From a virus: DNA of 25,840 nucleotides. The notes beneath the pieces were generated by a model. It ran no database searches. It saw nothing but the letters and a program-made list of their open reading frames with translations, and had not been told where the DNA came from. Location: positions 1 to 25,840 of IMG/VR virus record IMGVR_UViG_3300002835_000971. The stretch is one strand, 5' to 3'. Within the stretch, counting starts at the first letter, position 1, and each line of letters opens with the position of its first letter. Positions 14,586 to 22,223 of the stretch are shown in pieces. Both the position numbers and the translations under genes were made by a program.

Positions 14586-15540
14586 TGAGACTCAGAATAT
14601 CATCAACTGTGTTTTTTATTAGATGGTTTTGTAATACATGTTTGTAGGCCAATGCGGTAGTGAAATCGTCTGGCTCCCAAGTTTTAAGTATTTCGGTTAA
14701 CTGTTCTTCGGTATCATAGACTGTTCCATACCGAGAAAGCAGTTTTGCACCAGCAATATTCCGTGAAATCCATGGCGTCTTGTTAATCATCGATTCCAGA
14801 ATGACGAGACCAAACCCCTCCTCGCTTGAATTCATAACATAACAGTCCGCATCAACAATAGCGTCTTTAATGTCCTTAGGGTCTTCCACCATTAACGGCA
14901 TAACATTGTCTGAGGCATGTGGCATAATATTAAATCTATTATCATACCCGGTAGTTACAAGAATGGCATCTTTTAGTTCTGCCTTTCGAAACGCTTCTGC
15001 CAATTCAATCATCTTCTTATTTGGCCAATAACCACCACACGATAGAAACATTCGTTTGTCTTTTGGAATATTGTATTTGTCTTTAAAACGACCTGCTGTG
15101 CCAATGCAATCAGTTGGTGAAATGCCATGAATAACTTTATGTGATTTGCCTTGCATCATCCATTTTTTTACATGGTCCCAATCTTCAGGTGCAGAACATC
15201 CAATGAACTTACATTCTCTTAAACCTTTTAAACAAGTAGGACTCTCAGAAGGTTTAATTAACATGTAGAGAATAGGTGAATTAATTTGTTGTGCATGTTC
15301 TAATACAAAGTTTTGCACACCAACATCACCACCATGAACAACGACAAGGTCTTTATCTATTAATTCATTTGGGTCTGATGTAACACGAACACCGTTAAGA
15401 GGTCCTTTGTGTTCACCTGCAACTACTGTAACATCAAGGTGTCTTTGCACACATTCTTCGGCCATTTGTTGAACATAATATTCAGAACCACCTGGATATG
15501 GTGCATATCGGTGAACTACAAAGCAAATTTTCTTATTCAT
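14581..15540 (-). CDS. Glycosyltransferase, GT-B fold (GT4-like)
   Basis: The 319-aa protein should transfer a sugar from an activated nucleotide donor. The N-terminal Rossmann domain starts KKICFVVHRYAPYPGGSEYY, with the Gly-rich GGSE acceptor-side loop near residues 17-20. The C-terminal donor domain contains the EX7E signature at E241 and E249 (EEGFGLVILES), preceded by ADCYVMNSSE. It lacks transmembrane helices and is expected in the cytoplasm or at the inner membrane. It is the last gene of the sugar cassette, overlaps the nucleotidylyltransferase-cupin gene by ATGA, and stops at the late promoter. Donor and acceptor are unknown; a heptose-type donor is inferred from the neighbours. It is shorter than many GT4 enzymes but both motif regions are present. 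Confidence 0.86.
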   Translation of the reverse strand: MNKKICFVVHRYAPYPGGSEYYVQQMAEECVQRHLDVTVVAGEHKGPLNGVRVTSDPNELIDKDLVVVHGGDVGVQNFVLEHAQQINSPILYMLIKPSESPTCLKGLRECKFIGCSAPEDWDHVKKWMMQGKSHKVIHGISPTDCIGTAGRFKDKYNIPKDKRMFLSCGGYWPNKKMIELAEAFRKAELKDAILVTTGYDNRFNIMPHASDNVMPLMVEDPKDIKDAIVDADCYVMNSSEEGFGLVILESMINKTPWISRNIAGAKLLSRYGTVYDTEEQLTEILKTWEPDDFTTALAYKHVLQNHLIKNTVDDILSLI

Positions 15541-16289
15541 TTTCTCTCAATATCTTCTTCAATGCATTTTGAACCCCATTGAATTTCAATAATTTGTAAT
15601 GGTTCTTCAAAAGGATTTGATAGTTTATGCCAAACACCACAAGGAATATTTACATGATGGTCTTTGTATAACTCTTTTCTTACTGATGAACTAGGTCTTT
15701 CTTCATAGACAACACCTTTGCCAGAAACAACATGCCAATATTCATTTCTGTATTGGTGTCTTTGCATGCTTAAAGACAAACCAGGATTTACAGTCAGTTC
15801 TTTAACTTTACAAGTTTCTGTTTCATGTAAAACACGATAGTAACCCCAAGGCCTATTTGTTTTGTTTTCGAAATAATTGTGTAGAATCCATGATGATGAA
15901 TTCATCTTATTTTCACCACCAACACCAAATGCAAAGGTGAGTTTATCATCTTGCACATCTTGTTCGGCAGTATTGCCTGTTCCACGGTCACCACCATTTG
16001 CAAAAATTAACTCTGCATCAGGAAAAGTTTGTCTTGTGAGTTTAATTGCGTTACGAGCAGTATCATCATCGTCATTAAATTCAATTACAAAATCGACCAT
16101 CTTTAAATTCTGAAGGATTTTACATCTTTCGTGCCATGTCATAAATGGTCGACCTTTTTTACGAGATAACCACCCATCAGAATTAAGACCTACGACAAGT
16201 TTATCACCTAGCGACTTTGCGGCATTGAAGTATGCGATGTGACCTGAATGAATAGGATCAAATCCACCTGTTACAATAACAACTTTCAT
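15537..16289 (-). CDS. HldE-C-type nucleotidylyltransferase fused to mannose-6-phosphate-isomerase cupin
   Basis: The 250-aa protein is a two-domain fusion. Residues 1-138 match the cytidylyltransferase-family domain of HldE/RfaE, which activates heptose-1-phosphate: GGFDPIHSGH at 8-17 holds the HxGH motif, FANGGDRGTGN lies near 96-106, and GGENKMNSSSWIL near 124-136 is the C-terminal nucleotide loop. Residues 146-250 match the type II phosphomannose-isomerase cupin found at the end of ManC/AlgA: RPWGYYRVL, QRHQYRNEYWHVVSG with likely metal-binding H178, and IIEIQWGSKCIEEDIERK. In ManC this cupin is fused to a GDP-mannose pyrophosphorylase of a different fold, so this is an unusual pairing. 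It overlaps both neighbours as ATGA. The nucleotide used (ATP, CTP or GTP) cannot be read. Confidence 0.85.
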   Translation of the reverse strand: MKVVIVTGGFDPIHSGHIAYFNAAKSLGDKLVVGLNSDGWLSRKKGRPFMTWHERCKILQNLKMVDFVIEFNDDDDTARNAIKLTRQTFPDAELIFANGGDRGTGNTAEQDVQDDKLTFAFGVGGENKMNSSSWILHNYFENKTNRPWGYYRVLHETETCKVKELTVNPGLSLSMQRHQYRNEYWHVVSGKGVVYEERPSSSVRKELYKDHHVNIPCGVWHKLSNPFEEPLQIIEIQWGSKCIEEDIERK

Positions 16290-16891
16290 AATTTTATTCC
16301 ATTATTTTTACTATTTGTTTCACGAATATGTTGTGCCAAAATATGCATTAAACATTGATGACAATCTTCAATAATTCCATAATTATCTTCTTGCACATGC
16401 AGCACTATGTCAGAGAGTTTTGCGGCTTCACCGCCATCAAACCCAACAAATGCAATTGTGTCCATGTTCAATTCTTTGGCCTTCTTAATTGCATTGACAA
16501 TATTTGGTGAATTACCTGATGCTGAAATTGCAACAAGAATATCACCTGCACTACCTTTCATACTTAGCTGAAAAGAAAAAACATCTTCATAACCAATATC
16601 ATTTGCAATCGCTGTCAATATTGAACCTGATGTAAGTGGTTCAATTTTTGGCCTCAAATGTGCATCATAATGAGTTCCTTTTGCATGGTCGCAATGAAAG
16701 TGGTCACTCATTGTAAGAGAACCACCATTGCCACATACAAATACAGGAAGTCTTTTCTTATATGCTATTTCTAATGTTTCTAAGACCTTTTGCAACTGTT
16801 CTTTATTGACCGATTCTAAACCTGCGTTAACACGGTTCGCATAGTTAGATAGTCGTTGATTTATTTGCGATGTTATTGACATACCATTCAT
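16286..16891 (-). CDS. gmhA: Sedoheptulose-7-phosphate isomerase (GmhA-type SIS protein)
   Basis: GmhA converts sedoheptulose 7-phosphate to D-glycero-D-manno-heptose 7-phosphate, the first committed step to activated heptoses. The SIS fold is evident: VFVCGNGGSLTMSDHFHCDH (phosphosugar loop GNGGS), LTAIANDIGYEDVF, SISASGNSPN-like AISASGNSPNIVNAI, and the C-terminal helix EDCHQCLMHILAQHI with the conserved His. Length (about 200 aa) is normal. The start is uncertain: an in-frame TTG at 16909 and ATGs at 16891 and 16882 are possible. None has a strong ribosome binding site, and all overlap the end of the reductase gene, which suggests coupled translation. Neighbouring HddA-type kinase and nucleotidylyltransferase support the heptose assignment. 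Confidence 0.87.
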   Translation of the reverse strand: MNGMSITSQINQRLSNYANRVNAGLESVNKEQLQKVLETLEIAYKKRLPVFVCGNGGSLTMSDHFHCDHAKGTHYDAHLRPKIEPLTSGSILTAIANDIGYEDVFSFQLSMKGSAGDILVAISASGNSPNIVNAIKKAKELNMDTIAFVGFDGGEAAKLSDIVLHVQEDNYGIIEDCHQCLMHILAQHIRETNSKNNGIKL

Positions 16892-17813
16892 ACGCTTTCT
16901 TAATTCCAATTGACAAATCAGTTTTTGGTGTCCAACCTAACTTAGTAATCTTACTATTATCGGTAAGTTTATTCATTGTTCCATTAGGTTTACTGATATC
17001 ATACACTATTTCACCTTTGTAGTCAAGCGCTTTCATGGCAATTTTTACAAATTCACCAATTTCAATATCTTGGCCTGCACCCACATTTACAAAGTTTTGC
17101 ATAGGTTCTGTTACCGAATCCCACAATTTTTTATCCACATTCATCACATGAATTGCGGCATCTGCCATGTCATCAACATAAACAAATTCACGCCTAGGTT
17201 TACCTGTTCCCCATACAATGAATTGACTTTCATCATTTACTTTAGCACGATGCAATCTTTGAATTACACCTGCGGCTAAGTGACCATTTTGTTCATCGTA
17301 ATTGTCACCAGGTCCATATAGATTGCATGGAAGAATTGAACGATAGTCTGTACCAAATTGACGATTGTAACTCTCACACATTTTGATACCTGCAATCTTC
17401 GCAATTGCATAAGGTTCATTTGTTTCTTCTAATTTACCTGTCATCAAAGCTTCTTCTTTGATTGGATTTTCTGCAAACTTTGGAAGAATACATGTTGAAC
17501 CTAAGAACAATAGTTTTTGAACACCATGTGTATATGCTTGATGAATTACATTATTCTGAATCATAAGATTCTTGTAAATAAAATCACCGGGATAAGTGTT
17601 GTTACCTACAATGCCTCCAACTTTTGCCGCTGCGACATAAACTTGGTCGATTTTATTCTTTGTAAAAAATTCTGTAACTGCCACTTGATTAGTTAAATCT
17701 AATTCGTTATGTGTTCTTGTAATAATATTATTTGAGTTAACACCAGAATCAATCAGTCTGCGAACTATTGCAGAACCAATTAACCCTCGATGACCCGCCA
17801 CATAAATTTTCAT
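16845..17813 (-). CDS. GDP-L-fucose-synthase-like epimerase/reductase (WcaG family)
   Basis: This NADPH-dependent short-chain dehydrogenase/reductase (322 aa) normally converts GDP-4-keto-6-deoxymannose to GDP-L-fucose. Here the neighbours suggest a heptose analogue, as with the WcaG-type reductases that finish GDP-6-deoxyheptose synthesis in Campylobacter and Yersinia. Motifs are intact: nucleotide loop GHRGLIG (7-13), catalytic S106-T107-C108 (GSTCILPK), Y135 and K139 (YAIAK), the NLYGPGDNYD loop, and H178. I chose the ATG at 17811-17813 because GAGGAAG lies just upstream and the protein then starts exactly at the Rossmann strand; upstream in-frame codons lie inside the kinase gene. It follows the kinase stop by one base. 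Substrate is inferred. Confidence 0.9.
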   Translation of the reverse strand: MKIYVAGHRGLIGSAIVRRLIDSGVNSNNIITRTHNELDLTNQVAVTEFFTKNKIDQVYVAAAKVGGIVGNNTYPGDFIYKNLMIQNNVIHQAYTHGVQKLLFLGSTCILPKFAENPIKEEALMTGKLEETNEPYAIAKIAGIKMCESYNRQFGTDYRSILPCNLYGPGDNYDEQNGHLAAGVIQRLHRAKVNDESQFIVWGTGKPRREFVYVDDMADAAIHVMNVDKKLWDSVTEPMQNFVNVGAGQDIEIGEFVKIAMKALDYKGEIVYDISKPNGTMNKLTDNSKITKLGWTPKTDLSIGIKKAYEWYVNNIANKSTTI

Positions 17814-17814
17814 A

Positions 17815-18813
17815 TTATTCTTCCTCATCTTGATAGTCGTGGTAAATGACTTGACTTCCCAAATATTCAAAATCAACAGGCACTTCTCTGAGATTTAATT
17901 CTTTTCTTACTTTTTCATGTTTTTCTGGTGGTGTCAAAAATAAAATGAAACCACCACCGCCTGCACCAAGTAGTTTACCACCTATTGCACCGGCTTTAAT
18001 TCCTTTTTCATAGATGTAATCTATTTCAGTATTTGATATAGATTTTTCCATATTTTTTTTAATCAACCATTGTTCATTCAATAGTTTTGCAAAATCTTCA
18101 ATGTTATCAGAAAACAAATGTTTTTCTGCCTCTACGACCAAATCTTGCATGTCTTTTAAATCTACTTTTTTTTCTTTAATGTTTGTGATTTTTTTGTCTG
18201 CAATATCGTGAGCATTTCTCAATTGTTCTGTGAAAAATAATTGAACCCACGATTCAAGTTTTTTAAGTGTGTTCTTTTTAATTACTAAAGGTGAACAAAC
18301 AAAGTCTGCTTCGCCGCCAATAACAAAATCAATTTTATTCAGACCACCAAATGCAGCTGCAACTTGGTCTTGAGAACCAACTGCTTCACCTAAAATAGAT
18401 TGTTCAAGGTAAATTGCATCTCTTGCTAATTGTCTTTTGGTGATATTTTCATGTTTTAAAACTGCCAAACCGTGCAATAAAGAAACAGTAAAACTAGAAC
18501 TTGATCCAATGCCTGTTCGATTAGGTAAATCACCATGATGTGTAATGTCCACACCTTTTTGATAATTCATGTATTTGATTGCTTCACGAATAACTGGAAT
18601 ATTAATCTCATCGACTTTTTGTGCTTCTTGCTTTTCATAATAACGAACACGATAATTGTAATCAAAAATATTTGGCAATTTTCTGAGAACAAGAAACGAA
18701 TACTTATTGATGGTTGTAGAAATTACAGAACCTCCATGCTCTTTATACCATGCAGGATAATCTGTACCACCACCAAAAAATGAAATGCGGAAAGGTGTTC
18801 TAATAATAATCAT
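17815..18813 (-). CDS. hddA: D-glycero-D-manno-heptose 7-phosphate kinase-like GHMP kinase (HddA type)
   Basis: HddA phosphorylates heptose 7-phosphate at C1 to give the alpha-1,7-bisphosphate on the GDP-heptose route. The 332-aa protein has the expected GHMP features. The N-terminal IIRTPFRISFFGGGTDYPAW (about residues 3-22) is typical of HddA-like kinases. The ATP-binding loop is GIGSSSS at 101-107 (preceded by DLPNRT), and LLGAGGGGFILF near residues 284-295 is the third motif. Neighbouring GmhA and a nucleotidylyltransferase support the heptose role over fucokinase or other GHMP enzymes. It overlaps the dehydratase gene as ATGA. A GmhB phosphatase, needed to remove the 7-phosphate, is not seen in the window and may come from the host. 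Confidence 0.87.
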   Translation of the reverse strand: MIIIRTPFRISFFGGGTDYPAWYKEHGGSVISTTINKYSFLVLRKLPNIFDYNYRVRYYEKQEAQKVDEINIPVIREAIKYMNYQKGVDITHHGDLPNRTGIGSSSSFTVSLLHGLAVLKHENITKRQLARDAIYLEQSILGEAVGSQDQVAAAFGGLNKIDFVIGGEADFVCSPLVIKKNTLKKLESWVQLFFTEQLRNAHDIADKKITNIKEKKVDLKDMQDLVVEAEKHLFSDNIEDFAKLLNEQWLIKKNMEKSISNTEIDYIYEKGIKAGAIGGKLLGAGGGGFILFLTPPEKHEKVRKELNLREVPVDFEYLGSQVIYHDYQDEEE

Positions 18814-19826
18814 CTAATTACAAACTTTCCACTTGCTTCGGCAACTCTATCACGCCAATAGTTTAACAAATCTTCCATTGTTTGTTGATATGGAATCTCT
18901 GGTTTCCAACCTGTATGCAAACGAAACTTCTCTGTATTGGGTACTTGCAAGTCTGCATCGATTGGCCGTAATCTAGCCGGATCAACTTCAATTCTGATTT
19001 TCTCTTTTATTGGTGACATAGACAATAGTGTGTTTAATACATCTGAAATTTCACAGGTGAAAGTACCACCAATGTTATAGTATGCACCTGGTACAGGATT
19101 ATGTGTCAACAACAAATAGTATGCTCTAACGGCATCTCTTACATCTGCAATTGTTCTGAGTGATTTGAGATTGCCAACTTTGATAACTGGTTCAATGTAG
19201 CCTGCCTCTGCCATTGCAATTTGTTTTGCAAATGTGGATTCCGCAAATACATCACCACGGCGAGGACCTGTATGAGTAAACATACGAGTAGTTTGCACAT
19301 TCATATTATATGCTTCTGCATAGAAACGACCAACAAGGTCTGTTCCTACTTTTGAAATAGCATATGGTGATGCAGGATGAAAACTACATTCTTCATCGAT
19401 TGGAAGTTTATCTTGTGGTACACGACCAAAAACTTCTGATGAAGCACATACATGAATGTGTGCATCAGGTGCCCACTTCTTACAAGCATCAAGTAATCTT
19501 ACTGTGCCCTGAACATTAACATTTAGTGTTTCAAGTGGCGAATCAAAACTCGTTTTAGGAAAACTTTGGGCCGCCAAATGGAAAACATAATCAGGCCTGT
19601 TGTCTTTGATTGCCGTGTCAATCGATATTCCATCATTTAAATCTCCATAAACTAATTTAACCCGATTCATGTTGTTGATATTTTCAATCAGGTTGCTAAT
19701 ATTATGTAGTGGACTTCTCCAACGAATAAGACCAACGATATCCCAATCTGTATTTTCAATTAAAAAGTCCGCAAGGTGCGAACCAACCATGCCTGTAATG
19801 CCTGTAATAAACGCAACTTTTTTCAT
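18810..19826 (-). CDS. GDP-mannose/GDP-heptose 4,6-dehydratase-like SDR
   Basis: The 338-aa short-chain dehydrogenase/reductase should dehydrate a nucleotide sugar to its 4-keto-6-deoxy form using bound NADP. The loop GITGMVG lies at residues 9-15, HLAAQSF at 83-89, the catalytic S/T-x-E as S129-S130-E131 (CASSEVFG), and Y155 with K159 (SPYAISK). The C-terminal LRPIDADLQVPNTEKFRLHT then GWKPEIP matches the GMD/RMD group. GMD makes GDP-4-keto-6-deoxymannose; a related enzyme, DmhA, acts on GDP-manno-heptose. Because GmhA- and HddA-type genes follow in the same operon, I favour a heptose substrate, but mannose is possible, especially with the PMI-like cupin nearby. It overlaps both neighbours by ATGA. 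Confidence 0.88.
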   Translation of the reverse strand: MKKVAFITGITGMVGSHLADFLIENTDWDIVGLIRWRSPLHNISNLIENINNMNRVKLVYGDLNDGISIDTAIKDNRPDYVFHLAAQSFPKTSFDSPLETLNVNVQGTVRLLDACKKWAPDAHIHVCASSEVFGRVPQDKLPIDEECSFHPASPYAISKVGTDLVGRFYAEAYNMNVQTTRMFTHTGPRRGDVFAESTFAKQIAMAEAGYIEPVIKVGNLKSLRTIADVRDAVRAYYLLLTHNPVPGAYYNIGGTFTCEISDVLNTLLSMSPIKEKIRIEVDPARLRPIDADLQVPNTEKFRLHTGWKPEIPYQQTMEDLLNYWRDRVAEASGKFVIR

Positions 19827-20842
19827 AATGATTCCGAAATGTGAATAATGTCTTTCAAACGATTAACAAAAGTATGATACTCTTTAACCTTTTTCATTTG
19901 ATTTAAAATTCTATCTTTTGTTTTTGGATCTTCTTGCATTTCTCTTGCTATGTGAAACAATTCTGCGGTGTCACTTGAATATGCCGCATCACCATCAAAA
20001 AATTCATACGCAGCTTTAGAATTTGTAATAGGTAACTGACCATAACTCACATTCTTCAACAATCGGTCAGGAACATAATTATTAGCTAAATGATTCTTTG
20101 GTCTAATATCTAAAGGGATAAATGATTCTAAAACCCACTTCTTCAACTGTTGATGTGTAACAGGTGTTTGATGTGAATTGTTATATGCAAATTGTATATT
20201 GTTTTTTTCACACTCTTGGATAAAAGGCATAAAAAGAGATTCATTTCCATCATCTGCATTTCCCCATCCTTTCGAAATTGTTCCACTAAAGAACGCATAC
20301 TTCGGTTCGTTAAAGGGTGTTAATCTATCTTCAAAATTAATTTCATCAGGAGTTAAATCGGAAGCCCATAGTGTGTAAAGAATATCATAGTCTTTTCCTT
20401 TTTCGAATGAGGCAAAACTATTTGGCAGTTGTTCACATTTTTCTTTTTCGAATTTGTATGCCCATGCTTTATCGGGGACGCCATCGACACCCCAATTACA
20501 TGCAAAACGAAACTCAGTTAAACGACCAACTCTATCAATATAATGACTTGCACCAGGATTCATTTCATTATCTGGTGATGCAGGTTTGTTGCCAACATAA
20601 TTGACAAAATAATGTGATGACTTTCTTAATGGTAGATTATTACTCAATCCATTTCTTGTTACTAACCATTGTTCTGAAATGATAATTGAATCATCAAAGA
20701 ACTCAGGTTCTACATTGTCTCTATTGTCTAACCAATAAACAGGTCGTTTTAGATATTCAGCGGCTCGATAAAAACCAAGATGTGCAAACCCATGCGTGTG
20801 ACCTGAATCTAATTTTGCACCCCAAATAATAATCTTTTTCAT
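19823..20842 (-). CDS. Putative glycosyltransferase, GT-B-like, divergent
   Basis: I recognise no exact family for this 339-aa protein. It begins with a short Rossmann-like strand (KKIIIWGAKLDSGHTHGF). Its C-terminal third (PDRLLKNVSYGQLPITNSKA, then AAYEFFDGDA and DTAELFHIAREM) looks like the donor-binding half of GT-B enzymes, where a conserved run leads to a G-x-(L/I)-P-(I/V)-T-N-S type loop. Acidic and aromatic-rich central segments have no clear motif. It overlaps the dehydratase and methyltransferase-like genes by 4 bases each, so it is made with the sugar enzymes. A sugar transfer role is inferred from the C-terminal pattern and context. It could also be a modifying enzyme of unknown type. 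Confidence 0.66.
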   Translation of the reverse strand: MKKIIIWGAKLDSGHTHGFAHLGFYRAAEYLKRPVYWLDNRDNVEPEFFDDSIIISEQWLVTRNGLSNNLPLRKSSHYFVNYVGNKPASPDNEMNPGASHYIDRVGRLTEFRFACNWGVDGVPDKAWAYKFEKEKCEQLPNSFASFEKGKDYDILYTLWASDLTPDEINFEDRLTPFNEPKYAFFSGTISKGWGNADDGNESLFMPFIQECEKNNIQFAYNNSHQTPVTHQQLKKWVLESFIPLDIRPKNHLANNYVPDRLLKNVSYGQLPITNSKAAYEFFDGDAAYSSDTAELFHIAREMQEDPKTKDRILNQMKKVKEYHTFVNRLKDIIHISESL

Positions 20843-21399
20843 TCAATATATGCCAAGAAAATGTCATCATCAGGAAATTGGCGACCAAAACTAAAACCAC
20901 CATCTAAATTGGTGAACTTATAATTAGGATTGATTTTTAATACTGCATCAATATAATCACTTTTCTTTAGAAAGTCCCAACCTTGTGTATCAAACAATCT
21001 ATGGTCATCGGCAAAGATAAGATGATTTTTAATTTTTGATTTTCCAATTTCAGTAACTTCATAAACAAGCGGACATGCGCCATACTTTTCACTACCAGGC
21101 ACTTCTAATTTGCCACTACGATGAGCATCTAACCAAAATGTTGCTTGATGTTTAAGATTTGGAATAATTTCATCTCTGAGAATATCTGGCGAATCGCCTT
21201 TCCAAATTTTAACTTGTGGATAATTTTTGAATCTTTCTTTAGACATTTCATAATACTTGTCTAACAATTCAATACTGTGTATTTCTTCAAATCCAAAATC
21301 AATTGCAGTTTGAACTGTATCTCCTTCATAAGTTCCACTTTCAACAAATACTTTCTTTTCTGAATACTTGTTCAAGTAATCCATTTTTAACTGAGGCAT
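20839..21399 (-). CDS. Class I SAM-dependent methyltransferase-like protein
   Basis: The 186-aa protein opens with a Rossmann motif I-like VFVESGTYEGDTV (about residues 17-29), followed by IHSIELLDKYYEMSKERF, where the acidic residue after the second strand would hold the SAM ribose. Later come IWKGDSPDIL and TFWLDAHRSG, consistent with motifs III-IV. It is short and lacks the extra domain that would identify the target. In a sugar operon it could methylate a heptose or another glycan hydroxyl, or act on nucleic acid; nothing here decides. AGGAAT precedes the ATG. It follows the second methyltransferase by three bases and overlaps the divergent glycosyltransferase. Confidence 0.74.
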   Translation of the reverse strand: MPQLKMDYLNKYSEKKVFVESGTYEGDTVQTAIDFGFEEIHSIELLDKYYEMSKERFKNYPQVKIWKGDSPDILRDEIIPNLKHQATFWLDAHRSGKLEVPGSEKYGACPLVYEVTEIGKSKIKNHLIFADDHRLFDTQGWDFLKKSDYIDAVLKINPNYKFTNLDGGFSFGRQFPDDDIFLAYIE

Positions 21400-21402
21400 A
21401 AT

Positions 21403-22056
21403 TTATTCCTTTATCAGGTACCACATTTTCTCACCTGTTTTAATATCAGGTTTATTTTCAGAAAAGAAATCATTTAGGCCATTACTAATAGTTGTTAAAG
21501 TAATGTCATCACCAGAAACAATTCCACCTTTTTTTACTTTAGGAAAATAACTACTCAAATCTTTAGTAAATCCATCATATGAGTGGTCGCCATCAATAAA
21601 AATAAAATCTAAAGATTCATCTTCAATAGAGTTGGCAAAAGTTGAACTATCTTCATAGATAAATTCAATTTTTTCTTTGAATGGTTTGAGAACATCGATT
21701 GCATATTGTTTCATTAATTTTTGGCGTTCTTCATTAAAATCTGCACCATTCCAATCTATGTAAGTTGGATAACTATCAATTGCATAATACTTTTTAATAC
21801 TTGGTACATTTTTCATAAAGAGTTCTGTTGATGCGGCCAGACAAACGCCGATTTCAGCACCAACGATTTCTTTGTCACCAAAATGTTCGACAAAAAGTTT
21901 TTCTAAACCAAGACCAGATGCGTCTGAATTATTTCTCCAATCAATTTGTTTTTGAACCCATTCTGTTGCAGGCAAATGATGAAATGGGTCTTGACTAACC
22001 ACTTTTTCACCTCTAATCATGTTTTGTGTTGTGTCTATAATAAATTCATCACTCAT
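21403..22056 (-). CDS. Class I SAM-dependent methyltransferase (Methyltransf_24-like)
   Basis: The 217-aa protein has a clear small-methyltransferase pattern. EIVGAEIGVCLAASTELF (about residues 57-75) is motif I, followed by KKYYAIDSYPTYIDW. SLDFIFIDGDHSYDGFTKDL is the signature of the Methyltransf_24/TylF-like group, where the IDGDH acidic pair can bind metal. PKVKKGGIVSGDD is the next strand. Such enzymes often O-methylate sugars or small molecules. No transmembrane segment or targeting sequence is seen. Its ATG overlaps the stop of the preceding 56-aa gene. Sugar methylation is inferred from the operon; the sequence supports the fold and likely metal-dependent O-methyl transfer but not the acceptor. 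Confidence 0.82.
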   Translation of the reverse strand: MSDEFIIDTTQNMIRGEKVVSQDPFHHLPATEWVQKQIDWRNNSDASGLGLEKLFVEHFGDKEIVGAEIGVCLAASTELFMKNVPSIKKYYAIDSYPTYIDWNGADFNEERQKLMKQYAIDVLKPFKEKIEFIYEDSSTFANSIEDESLDFIFIDGDHSYDGFTKDLSSYFPKVKKGGIVSGDDITLTTISNGLNDFFSENKPDIKTGEKMWYLIKE

Positions 22057-22223
22057 TTTTTGTCCTTGATTTTGTTCAGTATATCCATTGCATCAGGATA
22101 TTCTCTCATCCATGAAACCAACTCATCATTCTTTATCACATCTTCTAATGAATTCTTTGGCTGTGTGTTTACTACAACATTAAACTTTGCCAATTTATTC
22201 CAATCAATTTGATATTCACTCAT
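22053..22223 (-). CDS. Small protein in sugar operon, unknown function (56 aa)
   Basis: The 56-aa product starts MSEYQIDWNKLAKFNVVVN and continues with a mostly helical, acidic-basic mixed sequence (SLEDVIKNDELVSWMREYPD), ending NKIKDKK. I recognise no family. It is probably genuine because it fills the space between two genes exactly: the ATG at 22221-22223 lies inside the last codons of the glycosyltransferase gene and its stop overlaps the next ATG as ATGA. An in-frame upstream codon would add four residues but has no better ribosome binding site. Partner or regulator of the adjacent methyltransferase is possible but speculative. Confidence 0.66.
   Translation of the reverse strand: MSEYQIDWNKLAKFNVVVNTQPKNSLEDVIKNDELVSWMREYPDAMDILNKIKDKK

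Noticed and set aside
17814-17876. N-terminal extension of the reductase gene to 17876
   Set aside because: The added residues overlap the kinase gene and do not look like SDR sequence; GAGGAAG and the Rossmann start support 17813.
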